From Brachionus koreanus (Eukaryota; Rotifera; Eurotatoria; Ploima; Brachionidae), in NCBI GenBank assembly GCA_016987375.1, contig PJRA01000343.1, positions 1,070,234 through 1,134,233 of the forward strand: a stretch of 64,000 nucleotides of DNA. Reading direction: 5' to 3'. How positions within the stretch are numbered: the first letter of the stretch is position 1; the number at the start of each line of letters is the position of its first letter. The translations under genes were made by a program, and so were the position numbers. Below the pieces are notes generated by a model, which saw only the letters and a list, made by a program, of their open reading frames with translations, searched no databases and had not been told where the DNA came from. Below, in pieces: positions 50,647-62,033 of this stretch.

Positions 50647-52640
50647 CCAGGAATTTTAAGATTTGAAAAAAAAAACACGAAAAAAAAATAATTTTAAAAA
50701 AATTAACTAAACAAAAATCCAATAATGTTTAGGCTTAAATTAATGCGAGATTGGAAATGTTGAAATGAAAGAATTCTGAACATTTTAAATGTTATCGATT
50801 GCCAAACCGATAATGATTTTCCAATATTTCAAATAGTTTAATTTTAAATTTGGTTAAAACAAAAAGAAAAAAAGCCAAGTGCTTGTATTTAGAATGTAAG
50901 TTTTTTTTTCTATTTACTATTTAAACAATCAAGTCGTAAAATTAAATTGCATCCAATGGCTACGATATTAACTAGCATTGACATGGTCACTGAGATAAAC
51001 GTTAAAATTTCTAAAAATTATTTTATTTGAAAAAAAGCTTATGTATTTAATTTGTCCGTGATATAAATTAAACTCAAAAAATTAAGAAGAAAAATAAAAA
51101 AATTTATAGAAAATTCATTTTAATGATTTAATTCAAAGTTCATTTTTGTCAGTTTATTTTGCGCTCTATATTTTTGAGAATTTTTGTCTGCTCTTTTTTC
51201 GCTTTTTTAATTTTCTCAATAATTTTTTGATTATTTTTCACAGTCAACAATTTTTCAAAGAAATCTTTAATTAATTTAATTTATTTGTTTTTCTGTTCGA
51301 TCATAAGCTCCTTCAGATAAAAAAGGGAAAAGTAAAATTTGAATATTTAAAAAAAAAAAAAACATTTAAAATATTTTAAATTTTGGTTAATAATGTTTCG
51401 TTAATAAAAAAATCTTTGACTTAATTATCAAAATATATAGGTAATATCTAATTGATTTTTCAATCAGGAATTACTCGAAAGAAAACACAATTTCAATCTT
51501 TTGATAAAAGAACTCTATCTTAGTTATTTTTTTTTAATAATTAACTTATTTATTTTACAGTCTCAGAAATTAACTTGTCACATCATATAATCTAATTTTT
51601 CTGATATCAAATAATATGATCTGATATTAAATAAAAGATTTGTTAGCTGATACCAGTTGATATTAATTTAAAAATTAGTATTAGTAAAAAATTTTTGAAA
51701 TTTAAATGATAAATGTATGAATTTAAAATATTTAGTTAAAATAATGTACATGTTGATTTCCGGAACTTTTTTTTTTCACTATAAATTGAAAAAAGGTTTT
51801 ATTTTTCATGAAAAAATTAAAATAAATTTTGTTCAACATTATAGAAAACATAAAATTGGACTTAAAATAAAACTAAATATTTTTTTTTTAGAGTTGTCTT
51901 AATTGAAATGATACCCGGTTTGGATATTTTAGCTTAATTCAAAAATGAAATCAAATTGGAGATAAACTTGTTTTGAATTGATTTAGTGAACAAGACAAAG
52001 CAAAATGTATAAATGATTTTAAATTATTTTAATTTGCTACTACACGTGACTGTTTACTTGGATTATTGTTTGTAATCTTTCATAACGAAGATTATATGAA
52101 GAATAAACTTGCTGTACTTTTCCAAATAAAATAATGTTACACCTTTTTTATAATTATTTAAAATTTGGCCTTTTTAAAAAAGAGTAAAGTTTTAAATAAT
52201 TTTTTAAAATTGTTCTTAAAAACCTCGTTAAATGAACTGAACTAATAAACTCAACTGAGTAATAATACTAAGTTAATTTTTTTTTTCAATTTTTATTGTT
52301 TCAAATTTATTTTATCTATATTTACACATTTTTGATTTTTATTATTAAATTACTTTATAATTGTCTTTAAAATAAAAAGCTCTTGATATTTTCTTTTTTC
52401 AAATTTATACATAAAAAAAACAATTCATAAGGCAAAAATTTATAGACAAAATAAATTTTAAAAAAAGTTAATATTTAATTTTTAATTTAATAATTTTTTT
52501 GACATATTTTAAATTGATTTATGAAATATGTCTCAAGTTAAAAAAAAGTTTGACATTCAAATAATCAGTATTTTTAGGTAACTAAACAATTTGAACAGGA
52601 AAGTTGTGCCATAATAATTTATACGTTAAATCAGCTTGTA
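50647..52640. other. 3' flank of the AF9-like gene and AT-rich intergenic DNA
   Basis: No gene or RNA is supportable. Open frames here are Lys/Phe/Ile-rich low complexity of the kind this composition gives by chance. Confidence 0.4.
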
Positions 52641-52649
52641 TAACTTTTA

Positions 52650-53345
52650 CTCTTTTAGACATTGATAATAAACGTGTTGTAGAAATGAATATGCGAAATG
52701 AATGAGGCTTAATTTTGAATATTTTCATGATGGATGGTTCTGATTATCTAGATTATCGATGTTGATTTGAAACGATACTACGCATGGTTTATCACTATCA
52801 GCTGGTACCTGAATATTTGAATTACACCATTCGCTTAAATCCGAAAAAATTCTTTCTAGGTCCATCAGCTTATATTAAAATTTATAAAAAGAAATTTTGA
52901 GATTTTAGTACTCTTATGTCATTATTGAAAAAAGATGCTCCTCATATTTTGACAGATTTCGATATTCAACGATGCATTGAAATTTGTAGGAAATTACCTA
53001 AAAAAATCATATTGATCATCGGTTTTTCAAATGGAACATTTCTTGTGAAAACAAGTGAATATTTTATCGAAATTATGATAGCAGAAATCAATGATTGAAC
53101 CCATCTGAATCATTCCAAAAGTTGTCAAAAGAGGAGACCTTAATATTACACTTAGAACTGGGTTCAGACGGTCGTGCTGAAACTGAACGAACTTTATTCT
53201 GAACAATTAGAACGAATGTTTGATCCATTTAAAGAAAAATATCGTTCTTTGGTTTATCAAAAGTTAGATTTGTTTATTCAAGATAACGCTAGATTTCATA
53301 CAGCTAAAATAGAACCGGAGGAGATTTAGAGGAGCCGAACAAATC
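52650..53345 (+). mobile_element. Decayed Tc1/mariner-like DNA transposon remnant
   Basis: Near the 3' end a frame reads LYSEQLERMFDPFKEKYRSL, then VYQKLDLFIQDNARFHTAKI. This resembles the second catalytic block of Tc1/mariner transposases (fqQDNAr.HtAk). Upstream, 52916-53098 is an open frame containing ILTDFDIQRCIEICRKLPKK, whose DNA recurs at 25195-25290. Stops and shifts interrupt the rest, and I could not find both terminal inverted repeats. Confidence 0.6.
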
Positions 53346-53614
53346 AGAGGAAAAGCTCTAAACTTCATTTTTTTCTAATTAAAAATTACATTACATTTTT
53401 TAAATTATGTAGTTTAGGCATTATGATTTTAAACGATATACTTTTTATACTTATTTTAAATTAAAATTGTTGAAATATTCATCTATTAAAAATACCATAT
53501 TTAAAATTTAAAAAAACTCTTAAAAAACTTCTTAACAAATTTTTATATATTTTAGGTAATCATTTAATATCAATTAGTGTTTTTTCATCAGAAAAATAAT
53601 CTTATCGTTTTGAG

Positions 53615-54540
53615 TCAGCATGGTTTTGTCCCTAAAAAAAGATGTGTAACCAATCTTCTCAAAATACTGGACATGATAACGAGTGAGACAGCAAAAGGTA
53701 ACAGTATTAACTAGAAACTTTTAGATTACTCTAAAGCTTTTGATAAAGTACCACATAAACGCCTTTTACATTAGCCCCGAGCATATGGTATAGGGAAACA
53801 AATGATAAAATGGTTAGAAGATTTCTTATGTAATCGAACTCAGCGTGTAGTTCTTATATTCTATTAAAACTGGTTTTAAGTGTAGTTCTTCAAGGGTCTG
53901 TTCTTGGTCTAATATAATTCATTCTTTACACAAATCACTTTCCAGTTTGTGTTTCAAATAAGATGTAAATGTATGCTCATGATTCAAAACTATTATCTAT
54001 TGTTAATCAAGTTTATGAATCTTCTGATTTAAATTGAACTGCGTAGGTAAAAAGTGCATGTACAAAAGCTAATAAGATCCTCGGGATGCTTAAGAAAACG
54101 TTCGATAGTAAAGATAAGAACTAATGGGCTATGGTAAGACTTGAATAAAATGAGATTATTTGGAATGGGCCAAACAAAACTGAGTGAGAGGATATTTGAT
54201 TGAAATGTATAAACTAGTTAGTAGACTGGAAACTGCTCAGCTATCTACAGTTTCTTTATCTTTATCAAAAGAGAAAGGGGCCAAATTAAGAGGCATTAGT
54301 ATGAGAATGCACAAGAGAAGTTTTCCTGTAAAATTGAGAAACGATCGACTGCCTGGCATGTTTATTTCTTAAATAGAGTGCTCCCTCAATGGATAGGTTG
54401 CCTGATAGTGTTATTAAATCCAAGTCAACGAAATCTTTGAAGGTTGCGTTGGACAATTTCAATGGATATGACTGCTTCAACTCCATAATGCCAAGCATTG
54501 GGCTCAGATATTCTTGTTAGAATGTCGCAGCAAGAATTAG
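53615..54540 (+). mobile_element. Decayed CR1/Jockey-like non-LTR retrotransposon, reverse transcriptase to 3' end
   Basis: In order: SQHGFVPKKRCVTNLLKILD, LDYSKAFDKVPHKRLL, AYGIGKQMIKWLEDFLCN and RTQRVV, a mutated GVPQGSVLGP block, KMYAHDSKLLSIVNQVY in place of the ADD box, then RGYLIEMYKLVSRLE and the terminal region MHKRSFPVKLRNDRLPGMF. All standard blocks of a LINE reverse transcriptase are collinear over 0.9 kb, but there are many stops and the catalytic ADD is changed (AHD), so it is inactive. It is 5'-truncated. Confidence 0.85.
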
Positions 54541-57500
54541 TAACTAAAAAATTTAATATCCTTTTTATTTATAAAAATAATTACCTTCATATTAAATATT
54601 CAAATAAAACAAATACAACACCATATATGATAAAATTTTAAAGAGAATTAAATTTTATTTTCGAAAATGTAATTTTAAAATTAAAATAAAATAAAAAATT
54701 TAAATTATTGACTTTAAAAAAATTTAAAAAGCAACATGAAATAATTCTGAGAAACGCTTTTGAAATATTTTTATCAACAATAAGAAACTGTCATCTGTGC
54801 TGTTATTTTGCTACGTACGAACTCCAATTGAAGTATTATCAAAAACACTAATAATTAAGTGCTGTCAATATTTCTCTTTTTATAGTATGTCTTGTTGAAA
54901 ATCTGAGCTTAACACTAGAAGCACCAAGCTATTTTCATGTTTTTTTAATTCAAAAATATATAATAAAAATACTATAATAATTTTATAAATTAATATCATT
55001 TTTAAAGAAAATTTTATAATATACATAAATCAGCTACTTTTTTTAACCATTCACTTTAATCTCTTCATTGTGTTAATGGCCTAAACTATTGTAGAGTTTT
55101 GATGTAAATTTGGATTTTATGAAACCTTTTTTTTAATAATATTCATTCTTTCTTGTAAAATATTTTGATTTAAAGATAATTAATCTAATATTTAGAGTGA
55201 CATTCAATCACAAAACAAACGAAATATCCCACTGTCTTAGATCGTTTTAATCAAAGTAAAACAACTTAAAGCAAAAAGAATATTTAGGCCTCCTTCTAAT
55301 AAATTAAAATCTAATTTCCTCGTATTTTCAAATCAAAGCACTTAATTTAATTTATAATTAATATTTAATTTATAATTTTTGACTAAAATTGAGCAATCGG
55401 TTCAATATAGAATTATTAAGAATTAAATCGTTTATTTGAACATAGTTTCGCATCAGCAAACTATCATTCAAATTTATTCAAATGAATGAAATTTATCTAA
55501 TAAATGAGTGTTTTGTCTCGAAGGTTTTTGTCATTTAGCTCCTTTGAGATAAAAAATCTGGAAAAATTTAATCATTAGATTATTTAATGTTTTAGCCTCA
55601 GAGATTCTTAAAAGTATATAAAAGCAAGTTTTTTATTTAATTATATTTATCAAAATTCATTGATAAAGGCAAATAATTCGAATTCATTATAAAAATGTAA
55701 AATTTATTTTCTCCTAAAAGCTTTGATTTTTTTTCATCCGTCGACTTCTTTTTAATTCAGTTTAAAAAAGGCAATTAATTCAATATTTTAATGGTTTCAT
55801 TAAACGCCTGAAAATGATGCATAATGAAATATTTTTTATTTAAATTGATAAATATTTTTATATTTTTAAAATCGATAAGTTAAAAAAATTTCTAGTGTTT
55901 CTGAAACTATTTACGATTCCACAGACCCGATCAATAGTGAAAATAACACTGATAGAAAATTGTATAATGTCAATTAGATGCATTAAATAATGAAACTGAA
56001 AATTAATAAGAATTTCAATTATAAATAAATAACATAGGAAATTAAAAAGAGCATTTCTGAATAGCTAAGCTTTTCATTTTTACTTAAAATTATTTCTAAA
56101 AGTCAAAGAAGGGCAATTTCTCTAGTGATTAATTAAAATTTTATTTCAAATGAAGATTAATTAAATAAATAATTTTTCTAAATACTGTTTAAAAAGCTTT
56201 TAATTTTGAAAAATCCATTATTTTATTTTCGAGAGCACGGTATTAAAATTATTTTGTCAAACTAATTTATTAATCTCATCAAGCAACTGGTTGACTGTTA
56301 TTTTAGAAATTTTCCATTTTTTTTTAATTTTAAATTTAAAATAAAATTGATAAAAATTTTTTAGCTTTTAAGCATTTTAAGATGATAAAATTTTCTAATA
56401 AATGTGAGAATTATTTTTTTAGCATGCAATAATACTGTTCTGAAAATTTGATTAAATTTAATATTTCAATTGATTAAAAAATAAAAGAATATTTTAAATA
56501 ATTATTAATTTAGAAGATCTTTATTTTCAAGTTACATAAACTGGAATAAAATTTAGAAAAAATTTAAAGTATCTTTTTTATTTAAGGTAAATTATTTTTC
56601 TCTTGAAGATTATAGATTAAAAAATTTGAATCCAGTTTAAAATTTATCGTTTAAAAATGACACATACTCGATAAAAAATTGAATTTTTTATTTTAGCATG
56701 CAATTTTTTATAATTTAATAAAATCGATCAATTTGATTAAAGAAACATTTTTTAATTTATCTGTAATTGAATTAGGCAAAACAATAAATTTGAGAATTTT
56801 CATTTTTTGTTAAATTTCATTGAGGAAGCATCCAAACGAAAAAATATTAAATATATCAAATTATTTAATAATTTATATTAAATTGCTGGATAAATAGCTA
56901 TTTTATTTGAAAGAGGTTAATTTCGAAAATTAAGAATTTTTTACAGTATCAGATAAAGCACTTGAAAAGATTTTGCTCAAGAAATCGGATATTGTATCCA
57001 AAGTATTTCATTATTATTTTTCAAGAAAACTATTGAAAAATTAATTTTAAAGTTATACGCTGCGAGTAACTAGGAATTAAAAATTTGGGATCTTCAATCA
57101 ATTTTGAGAGTCTTCCTTCTTTTTTCTTTAAATAAATTTTTCTCAATTGATGCATTGACAACTAAAATTTTAATCAATATATTAATATTGTATTTTTTTT
57201 TTAAATTTAAAAAGAAGCGATAAAATTAATATTTTTTCCAGGCTTAAAAGAAAAATTTATTACTAACATTATTTGAACAAAAGAAAATATTTAAATAATT
57301 AATATCAAGTAAATCCAGATTAGAAAATTTTCATCAAAATATATTAAAATGGCATTAATCATTCCATTAAGAGCCATAAATAATCTAAATTAGTGCCATG
57401 ATTATTTTTTAAAGAATTAAAATTTTAATCATCAAATATTTTTCTTCGATTTTTGGCATCAAAAATTTAGTTACAACAACACTTTTTTGGGTTGTCTGAA

Positions 57501-58429
57501 CAGCACGTCAATTTATCTTTATTTGATTAAGCTAAATGGCTTTTATTTAATTTCCTATTAAAAATATTAAATTTCATCAAATTTTTTTGAAAAATGATTG
57601 CATTAGTTATTACACTTGGCATTAGGCTAAGTCTGCAATCCTATTGTATAATATTAAAACAATAAGATTATAAGCTTTCATTTTTCTGTATATCAACCCA
57701 CTGAATTAGTCATTTTCACTGAAACACTTTGTTTAATAAATCATAAAATAATATTTTACTCTTCGTCGATTCAACCGTTTCCAAGTTCTTTCATGCGAAT
57801 TCATTTTCATTCAATCATTCTCGGATTAGTTCACTTTAATTGCTCATTTAAACTTGAGCAAAATTTTCTATCACATTTTTTTTTAGATTGATATTAAATT
57901 TACTGAATATACACTTTACAACTTTCTAAAAAAATACTTGAAAATTAATTTTTAAATTACAGCATAAAAATTTTCTAATTGTTCTAAATTTAACATTTTT
58001 AAATTGTCTTGAGTGTAATCAACAAGTAAACAGTATTGGTTTTAATTTTTTGGTCTAATAACTGCATCTTTTAGGAATTGATTTTTTTAAAGACGTTCAT
58101 GATTGATTAAAATCTTAGTTTCTTTTTCAAGAACGCATTAAGCATGTTTTCTATTAATCGTTATGAGCGATTATGAACATGCTATCTTTTCTTTTTTTGA
58201 TCAATTATAAAAATTTATGGGCAAGTAATTAAAAGAAAAAGCCAATTTGATTTAAGAGGGAAGTTGATTTCAAACAATTTTCTATGAATCTGACAAAGTC
58301 TAATATTTTTGGCGGAAACAAATTGAATAGTTTTTGTTAAATTGTTTTTTTATATATCTTTAAATAAATTGCTTCTTTTTTTTTCTAGATATTACAAGCT
58401 TTAGTTGAAATTTCGAAAGATCATAAATA
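54541..58429. other. AT-rich intergenic region upstream of the YRFD prohormone gene
   Basis: No gene is seen. A half copy of the piggyBac-like end lies at 54909-54930. A TATATAT box at 58351-58357, about 75 bases before the prohormone ATG, could be its core promoter. Confidence 0.4.
54909..54932 (+). mobile_element. Single end of the piggyBac-like mini-element family
   Basis: TTAACACTAGAAGCACCAAG is identical over its first 20 bases to the left end plus target site at 36033-36052. No matching right end was found downstream, so this copy is truncated or its other end has decayed. Confidence 0.6.
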
Positions 58430-58888
58430 ATGAAAATTTTAATCCAACTATCTGTTTTTGTCATTTTCTGTTATCAGGTAAATTTATGTCTGGTAATTTT
58501 GAATTAACAAAAGCTAATTTATTTTTCAAAGATGAGATTTTCTCATGCTGATGAATTAACCGAACCAAGCTTACAAGCGGACTCAGAAGACTCCAAGTTG
58601 GTCAAGCTTATTGGATACTTGGATAACTTAAAAGAAAAAAACAACGGCGAAATTAAGAATTTAATGAATCAAAAATATCAAATTCCTGATGAGAATGTCG
58701 ATCTTGCAAAAGATCATGACTTGGCCAAAAGATACAGGTACGATAAGCGATATCGCTTTGACAAACGATACAGATTTGACAAGAGGTATCGTTTTGATAA
58801 AAGATACAGATTTGACAAAAAAAGGAGTAATGAAGACAAAATAAACAATTTGTTCGAAAAACTACAAAAAAGATATAGATATGATTAA
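58430..58888 (+). CDS. Secreted multi-copy peptide precursor releasing YRFD/YRYD tetrapeptides
   Basis: Exons 58430-58477 and 58532-58888 join in phase to 134 residues. Residues 1-16 (MKILIQLSVFVIFCYQ) plus a few more form a signal peptide, with the intron at its end, as is common in neuropeptide genes. An acidic spacer follows to residue 81. From 82 the chain is a series of dibasic sites and tetrapeptides: KR-YRYD, then four YRFD each between KR pairs (90-111), KKR, a 14-residue spacer, KR and a final YRYD (131-134) followed directly by the stop. No glycine follows any copy, so the products would carry a free C-terminal Asp rather than the usual RFamide. Copies use different synonymous codons (AGG, CGC, AGA, CGT for Arg; TAC/TAT; GAT/GAC), which suggests selection on the peptide. 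AAATAAA overlaps the stop codon. I know no described family with this peptide; a receptor-acting neuropeptide is inference. Confidence 0.8.
58733..58816 (+). repeat. 18-base tandem coding repeats of the tetrapeptide precursor
   Basis: Five successive units encode YR(Y/F)D followed by a dibasic pair, most of 18 bases. Units 2 and 4 start TATCG and units 3 and 5 start TACAGATTTGAC, an alternating pattern that suggests duplication of a two-unit block. Confidence 0.85.
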
Positions 58889-59720
58889 ATAAACTTCTAA
58901 TCATAATTTCAAAAGCTTTTTTTTCGATTAAGAAGACGAAAACTATCAATTTTCTATCTTTTTGTCATCGTTTTCTTAGTCCATTTCTAATAATTTAAAA
59001 TTACGCTAAGAATTAAATAAAAATTTCATAGAAAATTTAAATAGTCAATGTTATATTGGATTACTTATATTACTTTGTTCAATAAATTTTAAATTCTAGT
59101 CTTTTCTAAATTGTGTATTTTTAAATCTAAATAAAATCTATTCAAAAAAACAATTATCTTTTTATTCACAATAAAAAATGGTTGAACTGAAGAAAAATCC
59201 TCGCCATGTTAAAAGATTTCAATGTGGTTTCAAAGTGTTTAAGTTTTGGCTCTCAGATAAATTCAATAAATTTAAAGTACCATCACATCTCACCATGTCT
59301 TGACCATCATCAATATACATTTCATTCACCGCTTGAAATGCACTTTTTAGAACTTTCGATTTCTTATTTTCTGAATGTAAAATTATATTACTTTTATATT
59401 ACTATTATTATAAATTTATTTTTAACTATTAGTAGCAGGAATATTAAGTAGATATTTTAGTTATCAAACCAAAATTCGATTTACACGGTGTCTCATTAGT
59501 CATCTTCAAAAGAATATATTAATAATTAATATAATAATATAATAATAAATATAATTTTCCTTGAGAAAGAGATATTCAAACAATGATGTAATTGAGGGAT
59601 GAGACCTAAAGTTGCTATTTTTAGGACAATATTTTAATCTGGTCCTCAAGTTTTATTTGCTTTCAATGAGGTTAATTTTTTATGGGATTTTCACTTATCA
59701 CAATATGATCAAAATCATTT
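58889..59720. other. Spacer between the prohormone and protease genes
   Basis: AATAAA signals at 58885 and near 59015 could end the prohormone transcript. The frame at 59206-59451 has no support as a gene. AATAAT repeats lie near 59517-59550. From about 59640 to 59720 a decayed N-terminal part of the protease is readable in another frame (see that entry). Confidence 0.4.
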
Positions 59721-59723
59721 GAG

Positions 59724-61399
59724 CAAAATAATTATTTTAATTCATTTATATGCGGAGGTGTTTTAATAAATAATGAATATGTAATTACTGCTGCTCATTG
59801 TGTTGCTAATTATAACTCGCCACAATTCTACACGATTAAATTAGGTCTTCATTCTCGATCAAAACCTGAGCCTTATTCAATTACGATCACAATATCGCAA
59901 ATTTATGTCCATCCTGACTATAACACAAACAACTTTCATAACGACATAGCATTGCTCAAGTTATCTGTAAGAATAGAAAAAATCTAAAATGATTAAATGT
60001 TTTTTTAATTTTTTTGTTGTCTTTCAAGTCTCCTATTGAATTAAATAATAAAATTTTACCAATTGTTTTGCCAGAACAAGATTTTGACTTCCAAAATCAA
60101 ATAGCATGGACAACTGGATGGGGAAGATTATCTGAAGACGAATTTCAAACAAATACTTCTGATATTCTAATGGAATTAGAAACTTTTATTTCAAATCATT
60201 CTGTTTGGGAAGATCGATACGGTTTTTTTGATCCACCAATTTATAATTCGGAAGTAAATCACTGTGCAGGAGGAAATGGAAAAAGTATTTGCAATGGTGA
60301 TTCAGGTGGTCCATTGGTTGTAAAGCTAGGTGCAAATTATTATCTTGCAGGTATTGCAAGCTGGGTCTTGAGAAATAGCTATTTAGGTAAAAGATGTTAT
60401 GATGGAGGTGTTTTTGCAAAAGCAAGCTCATATATTAATTGGATAAAGGAAAAAACAGAAAGTAAAATTACATCAATTGTTACTTCAAGAAAAGATAGCA
60501 CAGAAACTTCTCAACCTGAAATTCAAATAACAACGAGTTCAGATACATCGGCTTTATATTATAAATCCACATATGTTTCTAACACAGAAGTTACAGTAAC
60601 TGAACAAAAAATCTACTCAAATGCTCATGAATCAACTTCCTCAAGTGTAAATTCAAAAAAAGATAGCACAGAAACTTCTCAACCTGAAATTCAAATAACA
60701 ACGAATTCAGATACATCGGCTTTATCTTATAAATCCACATATGTTTTTAACACAGAAATATTGACTTCCTCTCGTCTTTTAAACTTCAGAATTTTTCTTG
60801 GAAAAATCATAAGAATCTCTTTATTGAATAAACGGTCATTAATTGTTGGTGAAAAAAATTTGACCAATTTGGAATCAAATCTCATTAAAATGATACCAAA
60901 TTCTGTTTTTATTGGCTACATGTATTTTTTTTTCATTTTTTATTTTCGGAATTAATATAATTTTTAAGTGAGTCAAATTTTATTTTTATCGATGCAAATA
61001 TAACAATACAACGTGCTAATCAAGCCGAAATAACTCAATTTATTCAACAAGTGAACGAAGTTTTAATTAAAAACGAAGTTTTTTTAAATGAAGCTATTCC
61101 TTCTGAATTAACTTTATCTATCGAAAAAGATTTTGAAGTAAAAAGTAAGGAATATTTTCAAAATTTTTTTTTTTTATTTTTTAATTTTTATCTTATAATT
61201 AGTTTATCGCATAAGTCAAGATGGATCCGAGCAAGAAATAGATATTGTTGAAAGTACAGAAATCAACTCAAATAGTACTATTCCTTTCACAAAAATTCCA
61301 ATTTCAACTACATTGGATTCATCCCAAAATTCAGCTAACATAATTAAGATTGAATTTTTTTTAATAGGAAATATTTTTACTTTTTATTTCATTTTTTAG
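59724..61399 (+). CDS. Chymotrypsin-fold (S1) serine protease with duplicated Ser/Thr-rich tail; N-terminus uncertain
   Basis: Exons 59724-59966, 60029-60921, 60969-61144 and 61203-61399 join in phase. The triad is complete: ITAAHC, NDIALLKL and CNGDSGGP. The residue at the base of the S1 pocket (six before the active Ser, Asp in trypsin) reads Ser, so a chymotrypsin-like preference is likelier. WTTGWG and the closing GVFAKASSYINWIKEKTES are typical. A Ser/Thr-rich tail contains two copies of KDSTETSQPEIQITT.SDTSA, and further exons add about 190 residues ending in a hydrophobic segment (FFLIGNIFTFYFIF). Before 59724 the expected W-P-F-x-L strand is readable as LWDFHLSQYDQN, but one base out of frame, and no IVGG activation site or signal peptide is clear. 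Either a short 5' exon is unrecognised or the gene is decaying. The family acts extracellularly in digestion or signalling. Confidence 0.75.
60491..60757 (+). repeat. Tandem duplication in the protease tail (period 168 bases)
   Basis: The 99 bases from 60491 recur at 60659 with only about four differences (three in the last half). The near-identity at synonymous sites too points to a recent duplication or gene conversion. Confidence 0.9.
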
Positions 61400-61670
61400 A
61401 CTTATATATTCAGAAAAGTGTTATTTTAGAATATTTAGAATTTAAATTTTTTTAAAATTATGTTTGATTAATTTAAAGTTTAATTCGTTTTTTAAAAATT
61501 TATTTTCGAAAAGTGATTTTCAAAATTCAAAATTTTTCAAAATAATGTCATACAAAAATTATTATCTCTTTAATTTTATTTAATTAGAAAAATTCCTAAT
61601 CAAAAATCAAAAATAACTATTTAGCATTTTTTTAATAATACAACTTAATAACATAATTTTCTTTTAGAGT
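61400..61670. other. AT-rich spacer
   Basis: I see nothing but AT-rich text, ending in a pyrimidine-rich TTTTCTTTTAG that looks like a 3' splice site for the open frame that follows. Confidence 0.35.
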
Positions 61671-62033
61671 TTGTCTCAAGTCCATGGTGTCCATTTTTAT
61701 AAGACGAACATTTTTAATTTAATCGAGAAAGTAGAACCAGAAGCGACAAAAATAATAGTTTACTACGAAAATATCACTGCTCGAAAATCTTTCTTGGAAA
61801 TGTTTAACTTTTTTTTTCTCTTTCTGCGCTATTTGTGGATCTTAAGGGTCATAAGATTTCTTTGAAACTTTTTCGATTATTGAACTGTCGCGTAATTAGC
61901 CCTACGCGCTTGCAGCCGGAAATGAGTGATTTGAACCTTCGACTTCCTGATTGATGTCGGGTGTTCGAATCACGACCACAGGACCGAGGAAATGTTTAAC
62001 TTAACTGATCTCAAAGTACGCTGATTGAGATAA
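61667..62033 (+). pseudogene. Exon-like open frame of unknown function interrupted by a SINE
   Basis: After the acceptor-like TTTTCTTTTAG a frame reads SLSQVHGVHFYKTNIFNLIE, KVEPEATKIIVYYENITARK and SFLEMFN, then enters the SINE at 61810. The frame resumes behind the second target duplication as LTDLKVR and a stop at about 62025. It is more protein-like than the surrounding AT-rich frames, but I recognise no family and find no neighbouring exons. Confidence 0.3.
61795..62002 (-). mobile_element. tRNA-derived SINE with exact 15-bp target site duplication
   Basis: GGAAATGTTTAACTT stands at 61795-61809 and again at 61988-62002. Between them is a 178-base insert. On the minus strand it begins TCGGTCCTGTGGTCGTGATT, has an exact B box GGTTCAAATC about 45 bases further on, and ends in an A-rich tail (AGAAAGAGAAAAAA). 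Head with polymerase III promoter, A-rich tail and direct target duplication are the hallmarks of a SINE mobilised by a LINE. The A box is less clear (TGGTCGTGATTCG). Perfect target copies suggest a young insertion. Confidence 0.85.

Noticed and set aside
58733..58816. Reading the tetrapeptide array as a low-complexity artefact
   Set aside because: Synonymous codon differences between units, an in-phase signal-peptide exon, and a separate final copy ending at the stop codon argue for a real prohormone.
59206..59451. 81-codon frame between the prohormone and the protease
   Set aside because: No signal peptide, motif or splice context; better explained as chance or as 3' flank.
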